Shown here in pieces: positions 51,802 through 60,634 of a stretch of DNA of 64,000 bases (position 1 is its first letter; the number at the start of each line of letters is the position of its first letter). Source of the DNA: Bifidobacterium crudilactis (lineage in GTDB: Bacteria > Actinomycetota > Actinomycetes > Actinomycetales > Bifidobacteriaceae); contig NZ_JHAL01000002.1 in assembly GCF_000738005.1 (NCBI RefSeq), positions 1,486,634-1,550,633 of the forward strand. Direction: 5' to 3'. A program made the translations under genes and the position numbers. The notes below the pieces were generated by a model. The model searched no databases. It was not told the origin of the DNA and saw only the letters and a program-made list of their open reading frames with translations.

Positions 51802-54174
51802 TCAGGTGGTGGCGAGGAATGCCTCATTGCCGCGTATGAAATCCAACACGGCTCCGGCGAGAATCGTCTCATGCGAAAGTTCCGGGTCTCTGACAAGAAG
51901 TTCGGCAGCCTGTTCGCGGGCATGCACGACCACATCGGCGTCTTTGACCACGCGCAGCAGTTTCAATGACGAACGACCACCTGACTGTGCATCCCCGAAC
52001 ACGTCACCGGCACCGCGCAGCTCCAGATCCGCCTGGGCGATTTCCGTACCGTCGCTCGAATGTTCGATGATCGCCAGACGCTGCGCCGCGATAGAGTCCT
52101 GCTCCGCGCGCGATATGAAGAAGGCCCAGCTCTTGGTTCCGCCACGGCCCACGCGCCCGCGCAGCTGATGCAACTGCGAAAGGCCGAAGCGGTCGGCATC
52201 GAAAACCACGATGCAGCTGGCCTGCGGCACGTCCACTCCGACCTCGATAACGGTGGTCGCCACCAGCACGGGACTCTCCCCCGCCGCGAAATCCTTCATC
52301 ACCTGCTGCTTCGTCTCATCATCATCGCGACCGGTCAGCGTGGCTATGCGGAGTCCCTTCAACTGCGGCAACGCCTGCAGACGACGTTCAATCTCCTCGA
52401 CCGAGTGCAGAGGAACGGCCTCATTCTCCTGCTCAGAATCCTCGGGCGGCATCGGAGCGCCACCCTCCGGGTCCTCCTCGGCTTCACTGCTCTCATCGAT
52501 ACGCGGGCATACGATATACGCCCGCTCCCCTGCCTCCACCCTCTGACGGATATGCAGGAACATACGACTCATCGTGCTTCCATCGGCTTCTTGCACGACG
52601 ATGGTGCGAATAGGCTTGCGTTCTCCAGGAAGCTCCCGGAGCTCCGAAATATCCAAATCACCGAACCATGTCAGCGCGGCGGTCCGCGGAATGGGAGTTG
52701 CGGTCATAATCAGCAGATGGGGCGCAATCTCGTTCTTCCGTCTCAGCGCCTCACGCTGCTCCACACCGAATCGGTGCTGTTCGTCGATGACCACCAACGC
52801 AAGATTCGGGGCTTGGAAGGTCGTGGAAAAGGCGGCATGCGTGGCTATGACTATGCACGGCTCTCCGCTCGCGGCCAAAGCCAGCACTTTGCGACGCTGC
52901 GCCAGTCGCATGCCACCCGTAAGCAGCACCACAGGCACGGTATTCTTCGCCTCGCTCCCAGCTCCGGCAGTCTGCCCGACGGATAACTTCTGCACCATAT
53001 CGGATATCGTCTGATAATGCTGTTCGGCAAGCACCTGCGTCGGTGCGACCAGTACCGCCTGATTGCCCGAATCGACCGCCTGCAGCATGGCCGCAACGCA
53101 CACGACGGTTTTTCCCGAACCCACTTCGCCCTGCAACAAGCGTTGCATGGGATAAGGCTTCGCCATATCCTCCTGAATAGCATCGATAACCTCATGCTGC
53201 CCTGCGGTCAGGTCGAAGGGCAGGGAGGCCACGAAATCCTTCGGAAGCCTATGCTCTTCATCCACCGGGCAAGCGTAACCGGGCGTGGCACGAACCCCTT
53301 CACGCGAGCGAAGCAGCGCGGTCTGGGAGATGAAGGCCTCCTCGTAGCGCAAGGTCGCGATGGCCTTCGCGAATTCCTTGGCATCCGTGGGCTCATGCAT
53401 CGCGACAATCGCCTCGGCACGATGCATGGCACCATTCGACAGACGGATATCTTCCGGGACGATATCCGGTATCGCTCTGCCAAGCTCCTCGGCGGAGACC
53501 TTGCGGTCATCGCCTCCCCTCTCGTCCGCATCGGCGAGAGCATCGGGATTCGGGGACGTCGAGGTTCCAACCGTTTCATCCGATTCGGCCAAAGCCTGCA
53601 ACATCGTCAGGATGGATTCATGGATATGCTCGGAGGATATTCGCGAGTTCGCGTGATACACCGGCCGCGGCCGGGAAACTCTGGCGAGGCCTTCATCGGC
53701 GGTGCTGACATCCTTGCCTATCACCAGAGTTTCGGGATGGGTGAACTGCAGACGGTCGTTGAAGAAGCTCGATTCCCCTTGCACGACGATGGAGCTTCCC
53801 TGACCGAGTCGTGAACTGAGCCAATCCACAAAGTGTTTTTTATAGCTGAAGAACACCAGATTTGCCGATGACGGTCTGACGGAGTGTTCCAGGGCGAATT
53901 CCGTATCATCCACCAGAGCTTCAAGTCTGTATCCTCGGCGCGCGGCCAGCGGCCTGACTCTGAGTTCCCGAACCACTCCGGCGAAGGCCGCGGCTGTGCC
54001 TACGGTGATGCTGCGTAACGGCAGCAGCGGAACCGGGTCCGTCACTCTGAAGGGGTAGTAGGTGATGGCGTCATGCACGGTCAGCACGCCCAGCGATTTG
54101 AGCGCTCCCACCCGACGTCGGTTCGTCATCAATGATGAAACCGTAGTGTCCAGGGAAATACTCATGGCATCCAT
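51802..54174 (-). CDS. recG: ATP-dependent DNA helicase RecG
   Basis: Branch-migrating helicase of 790 residues from the chosen start. A wedge/OB region is followed by LPFDLTAGQHEVIDAI, Walker A GEVGSGKT, Walker B VIDEQHRFGVEQREAL, MTATPIPRTAAL and the C-terminal GRVGRGGTKSWAFF. Compared with E. coli RecG there is an acidic insert (DESSEAEEDPEGGAPMPPED...) and another near DALADADERGGDDRK. Candidate starts are ATG 54174 and ATG 54165; neither has a clear ribosome site. It is followed by rsmD. Confidence 0.94.
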   Translation of the reverse strand: MDAMSISLDTTVSSLMTNRRRVGALKSLGVLTVHDAITYYPFRVTDPVPLLPLRSITVGTAAAFAGVVRELRVRPLAARRGYRLEALVDDTEFALEHSVRPSSANLVFFSYKKHFVDWLSSRLGQGSSIVVQGESSFFNDRLQFTHPETLVIGKDVSTADEGLARVSRPRPVYHANSRISSEHIHESILTMLQALAESDETVGTSTSPNPDALADADERGGDDRKVSAEELGRAIPDIVPEDIRLSNGAMHRAEAIVAMHEPTDAKEFAKAIATLRYEEAFISQTALLRSREGVRATPGYACPVDEEHRLPKDFVASLPFDLTAGQHEVIDAIQEDMAKPYPMQRLLQGEVGSGKTVVCVAAMLQAVDSGNQAVLVAPTQVLAEQHYQTISDMVQKLSVGQTAGAGSEAKNTVPVVLLTGGMRLAQRRKVLALAASGEPCIVIATHAAFSTTFQAPNLALVVIDEQHRFGVEQREALRRKNEIAPHLLIMTATPIPRTAALTWFGDLDISELRELPGERKPIRTIVVQEADGSTMSRMFLHIRQRVEAGERAYIVCPRIDESSEAEEDPEGGAPMPPEDSEQENEAVPLHSVEEIERRLQALPQLKGLRIATLTGRDDDETKQQVMKDFAAGESPVLVATTVIEVGVDVPQASCIVVFDADRFGLSQLHQLRGRVGRGGTKSWAFFISRAEQDSIAAQRLAIIEHSSDGTEIAQADLELRGAGDVFGDAQSGGRSSLKLLRVVKDADVVVHAREQAAELLVRDPELSHETILAGAVLDFIRGNEAFLATT

Positions 54175-54220
54175 TCTCGCCAACCAACTCGACACCACGC
54201 AACATCGCGCACCATCGTCG

Positions 54221-54319
54221 TTTGTGTAGGGATTTTCATCGATACTCCGAGTATTGATCCTGCAAAACAGCCTTTTTGCAAAGCCGATCCCTGCGGTCTG
54301 TTTGCAAATCCCTACAGAA
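54221..54319. repeat. Inverted-repeat element, family 2, copy C
   Basis: Starts TTTGTGTAGGGATT and ends AATCCCTACAGAA, one base off the consensus. It lies upstream of recG and downstream of rpmB on the same strand, the only copy not between convergent genes. The inner sequence is unlike the other copies. Confidence 0.85.
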
Positions 54320-54340
54320 CCGGCCGCATCCGGGAATATG

Positions 54341-54387
54341 GGTATACCAATGCCCCTGTGACATAATCACAGGGGCATTGGTATACC
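54341..54387. repeat. Perfect 21-bp palindromic hairpin downstream of rpmB
   Basis: GGTATACCAATGCCCCTGTG-A (54341-54361) pairs perfectly with 54367-54387 around CATAA. It lies between the three-hairpin repeat and family 2 copy C. It may act as terminator for rpmB, but there is no T-run. Confidence 0.85.
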
Positions 54388-54389
54388 AA

Positions 54390-54495
54390 GTAATACGCAC
54401 ATCTTCTTGATTGCTACGCAATCCTTCGCGCCGTTTGCAGGCGCTCACCTCGCCAGTGTGAAGCGCACCGCACTTCACACTGTACGGCTCAGCAG
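54390..54495 (+). repeat. Three-hairpin repeat, complete copy B
   Basis: Leader GTAATACG, hairpin 1 GATTGC-tac-GCAATC (54409-54423), CTTC, hairpin 2 GCGCC-gtttgca-GGCGC (54428-54444), TCACCTCGCC, hairpin 3 AGTGTGAAG-cgcaccgca-CTTCACACT (54455-54481), GT, ACGGCTCAGCAG (54484-54495). The linkers match copy A2 but all three stems differ and remain paired. It ends 11 bp from the rpmB stop. Confidence 0.8.
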
Positions 54496-54505
54496 AGGTG
54501 GTGAA

Positions 54506-54700
54506 TCAGGCTGCTACGCGCTGAATCTTGCCTGCCTTGAGGCATTTTGCGCATACGCGCACGCGCACGTTCTGACCTTCAACAGTGGTACGAACCGCCT
54601 GAAGATTCGGACGGAAGGTGCGCTTATTGCGGATATGCGAATGTGAAACGGAAAAACCGGTCTGCGGTCCCTTACCGCACACTGCGCAACGAGCTGCCAT
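54506..54700 (-). CDS. rpmB: 50S ribosomal protein L28
   Basis: Ribosomal protein of 64 residues: [36 protein letters not shown], with zinc-ribbon cysteine pairs CAVCGKG and [10 protein letters not shown]. The two CxxC pairs show the zinc-binding form. AGGGAG lies nine bases before the ATG. It is monocistronic, upstream of recG by about 330 bp of repeats. Confidence 0.96.
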   Translation of the reverse strand: MAARCAVCGKGPQTGFSVSHSHIRNKRTFRPNLQAVRTTVEGQNVRVRVCAKCLKAGKIQRVAA

Positions 54701-54853
54701 GTTGACTCCCTAGAATCGTTAACGTTCAAGTCTTTGGTGTTCACCTTACCGGCACATGACCGGCAGAACACACAACTTCACTAGGATAGCGCCTCTTACA
54801 CAGATGCGCAACTCCTGCTCCATTCCAATAGCGATCGCGTCTATCCGTCGAGA

Positions 54854-55954
54854 CTACGACCTCTTCTTCTCGCCGTCGTCAAGCACCTCGAAAACAACAT
54901 TCGTGACACCGCACAAGAGCCCTCCGATAACCCAGGCCATCCAGAAGGGAAGACTCAAACCGAAGAAGCCCATGTTCGAGGGGTCTCCCCCGAATAGCAC
55001 CAACAGACCCACTATCGTGGCGACAATCATAATCACACTGCAGACGGCACCGCTTATCCGACCGTATTTGCCGTGTGAGGTGTGTGATGTCTGTTCCTGC
55101 TCCGATTCCTGGTTGTACTCATCGATATCCAGCATGCCATGACGAACACCGAAGAGGATGAAGCAGAAGGTACCGATGCTCACAGCAAGCAGCAACACGG
55201 TTGTCGCCGCATTCGACCACCCCACCGCAGTGTTTCCGGCTCCATCCACGGCATCCGAGAACACCACCACGGCGACACCTGCCAAAATGCAGGCAATGCC
55301 GATGACTATGCCTACCGCCAGCTGCCTGGCAGACTGCGCATGGTCCTCATCAGTATAGAAGTTTTCCACAAAGGGATGCTTCCGCCTGAACTCGGCATGG
55401 CTCATCCCCGCAGGGATAATCAAGGCCAGACCAATCACGATGGCGATGAACATAATCGCCACGGCAAAGAACATCCCCGTCCCTTCCTCCGAACCTCCCT
55501 CATCGAAGAGCGGCATGAACGCAGTCCCCGCGATGAGCGCCGCAACACCCGAAGCGATTCGCAATGCGAAGGATTTTCGATGCGCATCGTAACCGGTGAT
55601 GTCCGTGGCAGGGGCACGACCCGTGGCGGATGACGCCATCGAGGTCATCGAAGCCGCAAGCATGGTTGCCGTTCCGGTCGATGGCTCTCCATCAGGTCGC
55701 ATCCCCGCGTCTGCCTCATGCGTCTGTCCGCTGCCGCGAATGGCTTGTGGATTGTTCACGTCTCCGAGCACCAGGTCGTCGAGCGTGCATCCGAAGAGGT
55801 CACAAATCATCAACAGCTTATCCATCTCCGGATAAGCCTTCTCCGATTCCCATTTGGATATCGCCTGCCGAGAGACACCGAGCAGCATGGCAAGCCGTTC
55901 CTGTGTCATATTCCGTTGCGAACGCAGGCTCTGCAGATTGTTACTAAACCCCAT
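54854..55954 (-). CDS. Membrane-bound XRE-family regulator
   Basis: Protein of 366 residues. The N-terminus is a helix-turn-helix of the XRE/Cro type (NLQSLRSQRNMTQERLAMLLGVSRQAISKWESEKAYPEMDKLLMICDLF). A Gly/Ala/Ser/Met-rich linker follows, then about six membrane helices arranged in pairs (LRIASGVAALIAGTAFM, MFFAVAIMFIAIVIGLALIIPAGM, LAVGIVIGIACILAGVAVVVF, TTVLLLAVSIGTFCFILFGV, ISGAVCSVIMIVATIVGLLVLF, WMAWVIGGLLCGVTNVVF). It probably senses a membrane or envelope signal and controls its own or nearby genes. GAGAGGAACG precedes ATG 55954; the frame is open to 56134. Confidence 0.85.
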   Translation of the reverse strand: MGFSNNLQSLRSQRNMTQERLAMLLGVSRQAISKWESEKAYPEMDKLLMICDLFGCTLDDLVLGDVNNPQAIRGSGQTHEADAGMRPDGEPSTGTATMLAASMTSMASSATGRAPATDITGYDAHRKSFALRIASGVAALIAGTAFMPLFDEGGSEEGTGMFFAVAIMFIAIVIGLALIIPAGMSHAEFRRKHPFVENFYTDEDHAQSARQLAVGIVIGIACILAGVAVVVFSDAVDGAGNTAVGWSNAATTVLLLAVSIGTFCFILFGVRHGMLDIDEYNQESEQEQTSHTSHGKYGRISGAVCSVIMIVATIVGLLVLFGGDPSNMGFFGLSLPFWMAWVIGGLLCGVTNVVFEVLDDGEKKRS

Positions 55955-56331
55955 CGTCGTTCCTCTCCCTAAAAGCGTTGGGCTGGAGTGCTCGTTCGGA
56001 TTGTTTTCTTCAGAGCGCTGCACCCGATTCACTCCACCCAATGCTGTGTAATGATTCAATTCTCCCGGAATATGGACCATGCCGCCACCAGCTTCGGGTT
56101 GCATGGGCAAAATGCAACCGCACGTTGTCCGCAACCACAGGTTGCATCCGCATCATTGCAAGCATTGAAGGACTGCTTTCAGCCATCTCTCAAGGACTAT
56201 TCATTCTCCGTTCACGCCTTTTCAGCCTCTCGGACACCCGCGGTTGTTAGCGTGCCGAGCAGTGGTCGAACCGGTTTTCCGATGAGACGTCGAATGACGA
56301 ACACAGCACCACATGTATGCAAAGGACAGGT
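55955..56331. promoter_or_regulatory. Divergent region with repeated GGTTGCAT sites
   Basis: GGTTGCAT occurs at 56097-56104, as its inverse ATGCAACC at 56112-56119, and again at 56140-56147. Two sites face each other 7 bp apart. They lie about 145 bp from the XRE gene and 185 bp from the MFS gene, and could be operator sites of the XRE regulator. No gene seen. Confidence 0.45.
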
Positions 56332-57729
56332 ATGGCGGGCACGAACCCAGTCGCACAAGAAGCATCCGGTCTGCCGACTGCGTTGCAGAACGACGCACAG
56401 TCACACGACATCAGTCCGAACGGCGACCCCACGCAGATGACAGAATCGCAGGCCGATTCCGCCAGGTCCACGATGACCCCCGAGGAGAAGCGCTGGATAC
56501 TCTACGATGTGGGCAACTCCGCCTTCGTGCTGCTGTCCACGGCCATCATCCCCATCTATGCGGATTCGCTGCTCAAACAGGCCGGAGAGAGCAACATCGT
56601 TTCGACGTGGGGTTACGCCCAGACAGCCGCCGCATTGGTCATCGCGCTGCTGATGCCACTGCTTGGCTCAATAGCGGACATCCAAGGAATGAAAATCAAG
56701 TTTTTCCTCGGGTTCTGCGGAACCGGCATGCTGGCCTGCTGTGCGCTGGCGCTCCCGTTGTCTTGGCTGCCTTTTCTTATCCTCTGCATCATATCCTCGA
56801 TAGGATTGAACGGTTCTCTCACCTTCTATGATTCGATGCTCGTCGATGTCACCAGCGACGAACGCATGGACCGCGTCTCCTCGCATGGCTTCGCATGGGG
56901 GTACGTGGGTTCGACCGTGCCCTTCATCCTCTGCATAGCCCTGATTTTCGTCGGTCCTCAGATGTTCGGCATATCCACGGCCGAATGCACGCGCATTGCC
57001 TTCATCGTCACCGCGTTGTGGTGGGCCGCGTTTACGGTCCCGTTGGTGAGAAGCTACCGCCAACGACATTTCCGTGCCACGGCCTCACAGATGGGCAACA
57101 GCATCCGTCAGAGCTTCGGTGAACTACGCACCACACTGATGCGTATCGCGCACAACAAATCACTGCTGCTGTTCATGCTGGCGTTCTTCCTCTATATCGA
57201 TGCGGTCAACACGATTATCGCCATGTCGACGTCCTACGGCACACAGCTCGGCATCGATTCCACCCAGATGGTCATGGCTCTCCTGGCGACGCAGTTCGTC
57301 GCGTTCCCCAGCGCCATCATCTACGGCAGATGTTCGGGAAGATTCGGCGCCAAACGCATGATCGTCATAGCGGTCATCGCATATATGGCCATCGTGTTCT
57401 TCGCGGCCTTCCTGCTGCGCACCGCCACCGCCTTCTGGATTCTGGCCATAGCCGTGGGATTGTTCCAGGGCGGCATACAGGCATTGAGCCGCTCCTATTA
57501 CGGCAGATTGATTCCCAAGAACCGTGCGAACGAGTATTTCGGCTTCTTCGACATCTTCGGGAAATTCGCCAGCGTACTGGGCACCTTCCTTGTCGCCCTC
57601 ATCACCAGCATCACCGGCAACCCCAGTCTGGGTGTGCTCTCCATCGGCATACTGCTGGTCGGAGCCCTGATTCTTCTCGGCTTCCAGAACGACCCGACGG
57701 CCTCGAATACAACACCCGCAACAGTGTGA
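56332..57729 (+). CDS. MFS transporter, UMF1 (Atg22-like) family
   Basis: Membrane transporter of 465 residues with 12 helices. The N-terminal KRWILYDVGNSAFVLLSTAIIPIYAD and the C-terminal QALSRSYYGRLIPKNRANEYFGFFDIFGKFASVLGTFLVALI segments are hallmarks of the UMF1 family. Yeast Atg22 exports amino acids from the vacuole; bacterial substrates are not established. A ~50-residue hydrophilic start (MAGTNPVAQEASG...) precedes the first helix. AAAGGACAGG lies just before ATG 56332. It is divergent from the membrane-bound XRE regulator. Confidence 0.88.
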   Translation: MAGTNPVAQEASGLPTALQNDAQSHDISPNGDPTQMTESQADSARSTMTPEEKRWILYDVGNSAFVLLSTAIIPIYADSLLKQAGESNIVSTWGYAQTAAALVIALLMPLLGSIADIQGMKIKFFLGFCGTGMLACCALALPLSWLPFLILCIISSIGLNGSLTFYDSMLVDVTSDERMDRVSSHGFAWGYVGSTVPFILCIALIFVGPQMFGISTAECTRIAFIVTALWWAAFTVPLVRSYRQRHFRATASQMGNSIRQSFGELRTTLMRIAHNKSLLLFMLAFFLYIDAVNTIIAMSTSYGTQLGIDSTQMVMALLATQFVAFPSAIIYGRCSGRFGAKRMIVIAVIAYMAIVFFAAFLLRTATAFWILAIAVGLFQGGIQALSRSYYGRLIPKNRANEYFGFFDIFGKFASVLGTFLVALITSITGNPSLGVLSIGILLVGALILLGFQNDPTASNTTPATV

Positions 57730-57810
57730 GCTCTTTACGAATCGGCCAAAACGGTGAACTACACTTATGACCCATCACATGACCGATGAAGAACAACAAA
57801 ACGGGGTTTC

Positions 57811-58842
57811 ATGGTTTCACCTATTATCTCCGACGCCATCAGAACGATGCCGAAGGCCGAACTGCATCTGCACATCGAGGGGACGCTCGAACCCGAACTG
57901 GCTTATGAACTCGCCGAGCGCAACAAGGTCGAGCTTCCTTTCGCCGGACTCGAGGACCTTCGCCAGCGCTACCATTTCACGAATCTGCAATCCTTTCTCG
58001 ACCTCTACTACGAACTGATGAACGTGCTGCGCACCGCCGACGATTTCAAAGATCTCGTCCTTGCGTACCTGTCCAAGGCGCACGAGCAAGGCGTGGTGCG
58101 CAGCGAGATATTCTTCGACCCTCAGGTCCATGTCGAAAACGGGATTGACATCGACACCGTGCTCGACGGCCTGCTGGCCGGCACCCTGCTCGGACGCGAA
58201 CGATACGGCATCAGCTGCGGTCTGATTCCATGCATCGTCAGGGACATGCCTGTTCAATCCGCAGAAGAAATCGTCGACGCTCTGGCCCCGCGAGCCTCGG
58301 AACTGCTCGGGCTGGGGCTGGACTCGGCGGAAGTGGGATATCCACCGGAACTGTTCGGTGATGTGTTCGCGCGGGCCAGGGAAATAGGCTTGCACCTGGT
58401 CGCCCACGCCGGTGAGGAAGGCCCTGCGGAGTATGTCTCGCAGGCGGTGCATGACTTGAAGGTGGAACGTGTGGATCACGGCATCCGTTCCGTTGAGGAC
58501 GCCGAACTGTTGAATACGATACAAGAGCGGGGCATCGCCTTGACCTGCTGTCCTCTGTCGAATCTCAAACTCAAGGTGGTCAACGATCTGGATGAGCTGC
58601 CATTGCAACGGCTGATTGACAGCGGAGTGTCGATTACCGTCAATTCGGACGACCCGGCATACTTCGGCGGATACATCGCCGACAATTACGACGCCCTGGC
58701 GGAATTAGGCTTCACGCTCCCCCAGTTGGCGCAATTGGCCGAAAACTCCCTGCACGCCGCCTTCGTGGACGACGATGAGCGCGACGGCATGCTGAAGGCC
58801 TTTTCGCTCTGGGCACAGACTCACAAAGACCTGCTCGTATAA
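57811..58842 (+). CDS. Adenosine/adenine deaminase family protein
   Basis: Purine salvage enzyme of 343 residues in the metal-dependent TIM-barrel deaminase family. PKAELHLHIEGTLEPEL has the zinc-binding HxH; HAGEEG and ERVDHGIRSVED supply the catalytic Glu and His; VNSDDPAYFGGY supplies the metal-binding Asp. The DDPAYFGGY signature and the overall pattern are closer to the Aah1-type adenine deaminases of this family than to E. coli-type adenosine deaminase, so adenine may be the true substrate. No clear ribosome site lies at ATG 57811. It is 81 bp downstream of the MFS transporter and may be cotranscribed. Confidence 0.85.
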   Translation: MVSPIISDAIRTMPKAELHLHIEGTLEPELAYELAERNKVELPFAGLEDLRQRYHFTNLQSFLDLYYELMNVLRTADDFKDLVLAYLSKAHEQGVVRSEIFFDPQVHVENGIDIDTVLDGLLAGTLLGRERYGISCGLIPCIVRDMPVQSAEEIVDALAPRASELLGLGLDSAEVGYPPELFGDVFARAREIGLHLVAHAGEEGPAEYVSQAVHDLKVERVDHGIRSVEDAELLNTIQERGIALTCCPLSNLKLKVVNDLDELPLQRLIDSGVSITVNSDDPAYFGGYIADNYDALAELGFTLPQLAQLAENSLHAAFVDDDERDGMLKAFSLWAQTHKDLLV

Positions 58843-58994
58843 ACCCTCCGGTGCCGTTTCACAGGGCTTTGCCGCACTGACTCCACGGCACAAGGGGTGT
58901 CACCCGTACTCGGGTTCCAGACTTCCTTCCCCCGCGACCAAGGCTTGCAGGATACTCCCAGCATATGGGCTATCGACGTTCAGATTGTGCTACC

Positions 58995-59013
58995 TATAAT
59001 AATGTTAGTAACA
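58995..59013 (+). promoter_or_regulatory. Promoter and palindrome before the flavin redox operon
   Basis: A perfect -10 box TATAAT (58995-59000) is followed by the palindrome TGTTA-G-TAACA (59003-59013), about 54 bp before the FMN-binding gene. A -35 box is weak, so an activator or repressor at the palindrome is plausible. Confidence 0.55.
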
Positions 59014-59066
59014 CTCATAGAACGCAGACGAGGCGGTAAGTCTGCCCGCGCACACCGGGGGATACG

Positions 59067-59621
59067 ATGCGACGCAGAGCGACCGGCATAGCCATAGGTC
59101 TTGTGGCGATATGCGCCATCATCGTGGATATGTTCATGCTGTTTTTCAAACCCAGTATGGACGCCACATCGGCGAGCGACCAGAGCGCCGAAGCACAGGC
59201 GAACGCCAGCAAAGGTTCCTCATCCGACGCCGCCTCAGCATCAGACTCAGCCTCCGATTCCGCCTCAGCATCCGGCGATAGCGCCGCCACGTCGAACGGA
59301 CTGGCCGACGGCACCTACACCGGCGAATTGGTCAGCACCAATCGCGGAGATGTGCAGGTCCAGATTACGGTGTCCGCCGGGACCATCAGCACAGTGACAG
59401 CCATCACCTATCCGAGTGAAACCCAACAATCGCGAAGCATCAGCGCAAGGGTGATACCCACCTATGAGCAGGAGGCCGTGACGGCGCAAAGCGCCGATAT
59501 CAAGCTGGTGAGCGGCGCCACGGAAACATACACCGGTTTCACGGGCTCGTTGCAGGATGCCATCAACCAGGCGGAAAGTGGAGATGTGGAAAGCGGAGCT
59601 GTGGAAAGCGGAGGGTCGTGA
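59067..59621 (+). CDS. Membrane-anchored FMN-binding domain protein
   Basis: Protein of 184 residues. One N-terminal helix (IAIGLVAICAIIVDMFMLFF) anchors a Ser/Ala/Asp-rich disordered stretch (about 30-78) and a C-terminal FMN-binding domain (GTYTGELVSTNRGDVQVQITV). The SGATETYTGF segment carries the S/T-G-A-T motif whose Thr receives FMN covalently from ApbE. The final residues encode a short imperfect repeat (ESGDVESGAVESGGS). The next gene is apbE and the third a ferric-reductase-like protein, so this is probably an extracytoplasmic electron carrier. Confidence 0.88.
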   Translation: MRRRATGIAIGLVAICAIIVDMFMLFFKPSMDATSASDQSAEAQANASKGSSSDAASASDSASDSASASGDSAATSNGLADGTYTGELVSTNRGDVQVQITVSAGTISTVTAITYPSETQQSRSISARVIPTYEQEAVTAQSADIKLVSGATETYTGFTGSLQDAINQAESGDVESGAVESGGS

Positions 59622-60634
59622 TGACCGGCAAAGGCTCTCCCGGCGAACGCCGACCCGCCGTGCAGCAGAATCCGGAGGTGCAGACGGATTCCACAGTGCT
59701 CGCGAGCTCAACCGTGCACACGAATTCAACCGTGCTCACGGATTCCACCATGCTCGTCCACGTTCTTGACGTGATGAACATCCCCTTCACCATCATGGTC
59801 AAGCCTTGGAAACAGTCAGAATACGAATTCCGCCGTAACCGACGTATCACAGCCGAGACGACCCGACTGGCGGTGGGCGAAATCGAAGGTTTCCTGCACG
59901 AGGTCGACAGACGCTTCTCGCCATTCAAGCCGGACTCGCTCGTTTCGCAAGCCCGACGAGGCGATTGGTCGGCGCTGCTCGATGACGGTGATTTTCAGGA
60001 GATCTACGCCAAATCGGCACTGGCGAAAACACTCACCCACGGCGCCTTCGACGCGTTTCACCAAGGTACTTACGACCCTACCGGCCTGGTCAAGGGATGG
60101 GCCATCGATAAGGCCACAACCCGATTCCTCTCCCCCCTCGTGACAACCTGCAACGATGAGGCACACGGAACGACCGGAGACGAATTCCAGAAATCACCAG
60201 TGGAAGCGGTGGCGCTCAACGGCGGCGGAGACATCCGCGTGGCCGTTTCCCAGCACAGCGACCACATCTGGAATATCGGCATCGAAAACCCCGAGGACAC
60301 GGGCCGGATAATTGCCAGAAGCAGCATGCACAACGGCGCCGTGGCGACATCGGGATTCAGCAAACGCGGGCGACACATCACGCATACGACCAATAGAGAA
60401 GTGCTCAGGCAGCTTACCGTCATCAGCGACAATCTGGAAGACGCCGACATGTGGGCCACCGCAGGAATCGCCTCCGGTCTTGATTCGTGGACCCATATGG
60501 CCCGTGACCATGGGCTCAACGCCATCGCCGTCAGGGAGAACGGCGAAATCCTGCAATTCACGGACGGCATGAAAATCAGTCGAAGGCACACAGCCAACCC
60601 CGACACGAGACCACATGAGGAGCCAACATGCTGA
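59621..60634 (+). CDS. apbE: FAD:protein FMN transferase
   Basis: Flavinyltransferase of 337 residues that attaches FMN to Thr/Ser of target proteins, here presumably the preceding FMN-binding protein. Family marks are FDAFHQGTYDPTGLVKGWAIDKA, ALNGGGDIRVAV and AVATSGFSKRGRHITHT, with DADMWATAGIASGLD for metal binding. Unusually, no lipobox or signal peptide is present. The N-terminal ~45 residues repeat a Ser-Thr-Val-Leu pattern (DSTVLASSTVHTNSTVLTDST). ATG 59621 has GGAGGG five bases upstream and overlaps the previous stop. Confidence 0.9.
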   Translation: MTGKGSPGERRPAVQQNPEVQTDSTVLASSTVHTNSTVLTDSTMLVHVLDVMNIPFTIMVKPWKQSEYEFRRNRRITAETTRLAVGEIEGFLHEVDRRFSPFKPDSLVSQARRGDWSALLDDGDFQEIYAKSALAKTLTHGAFDAFHQGTYDPTGLVKGWAIDKATTRFLSPLVTTCNDEAHGTTGDEFQKSPVEAVALNGGGDIRVAVSQHSDHIWNIGIENPEDTGRIIARSSMHNGAVATSGFSKRGRHITHTTNREVLRQLTVISDNLEDADMWATAGIASGLDSWTHMARDHGLNAIAVRENGEILQFTDGMKISRRHTANPDTRPHEEPTC

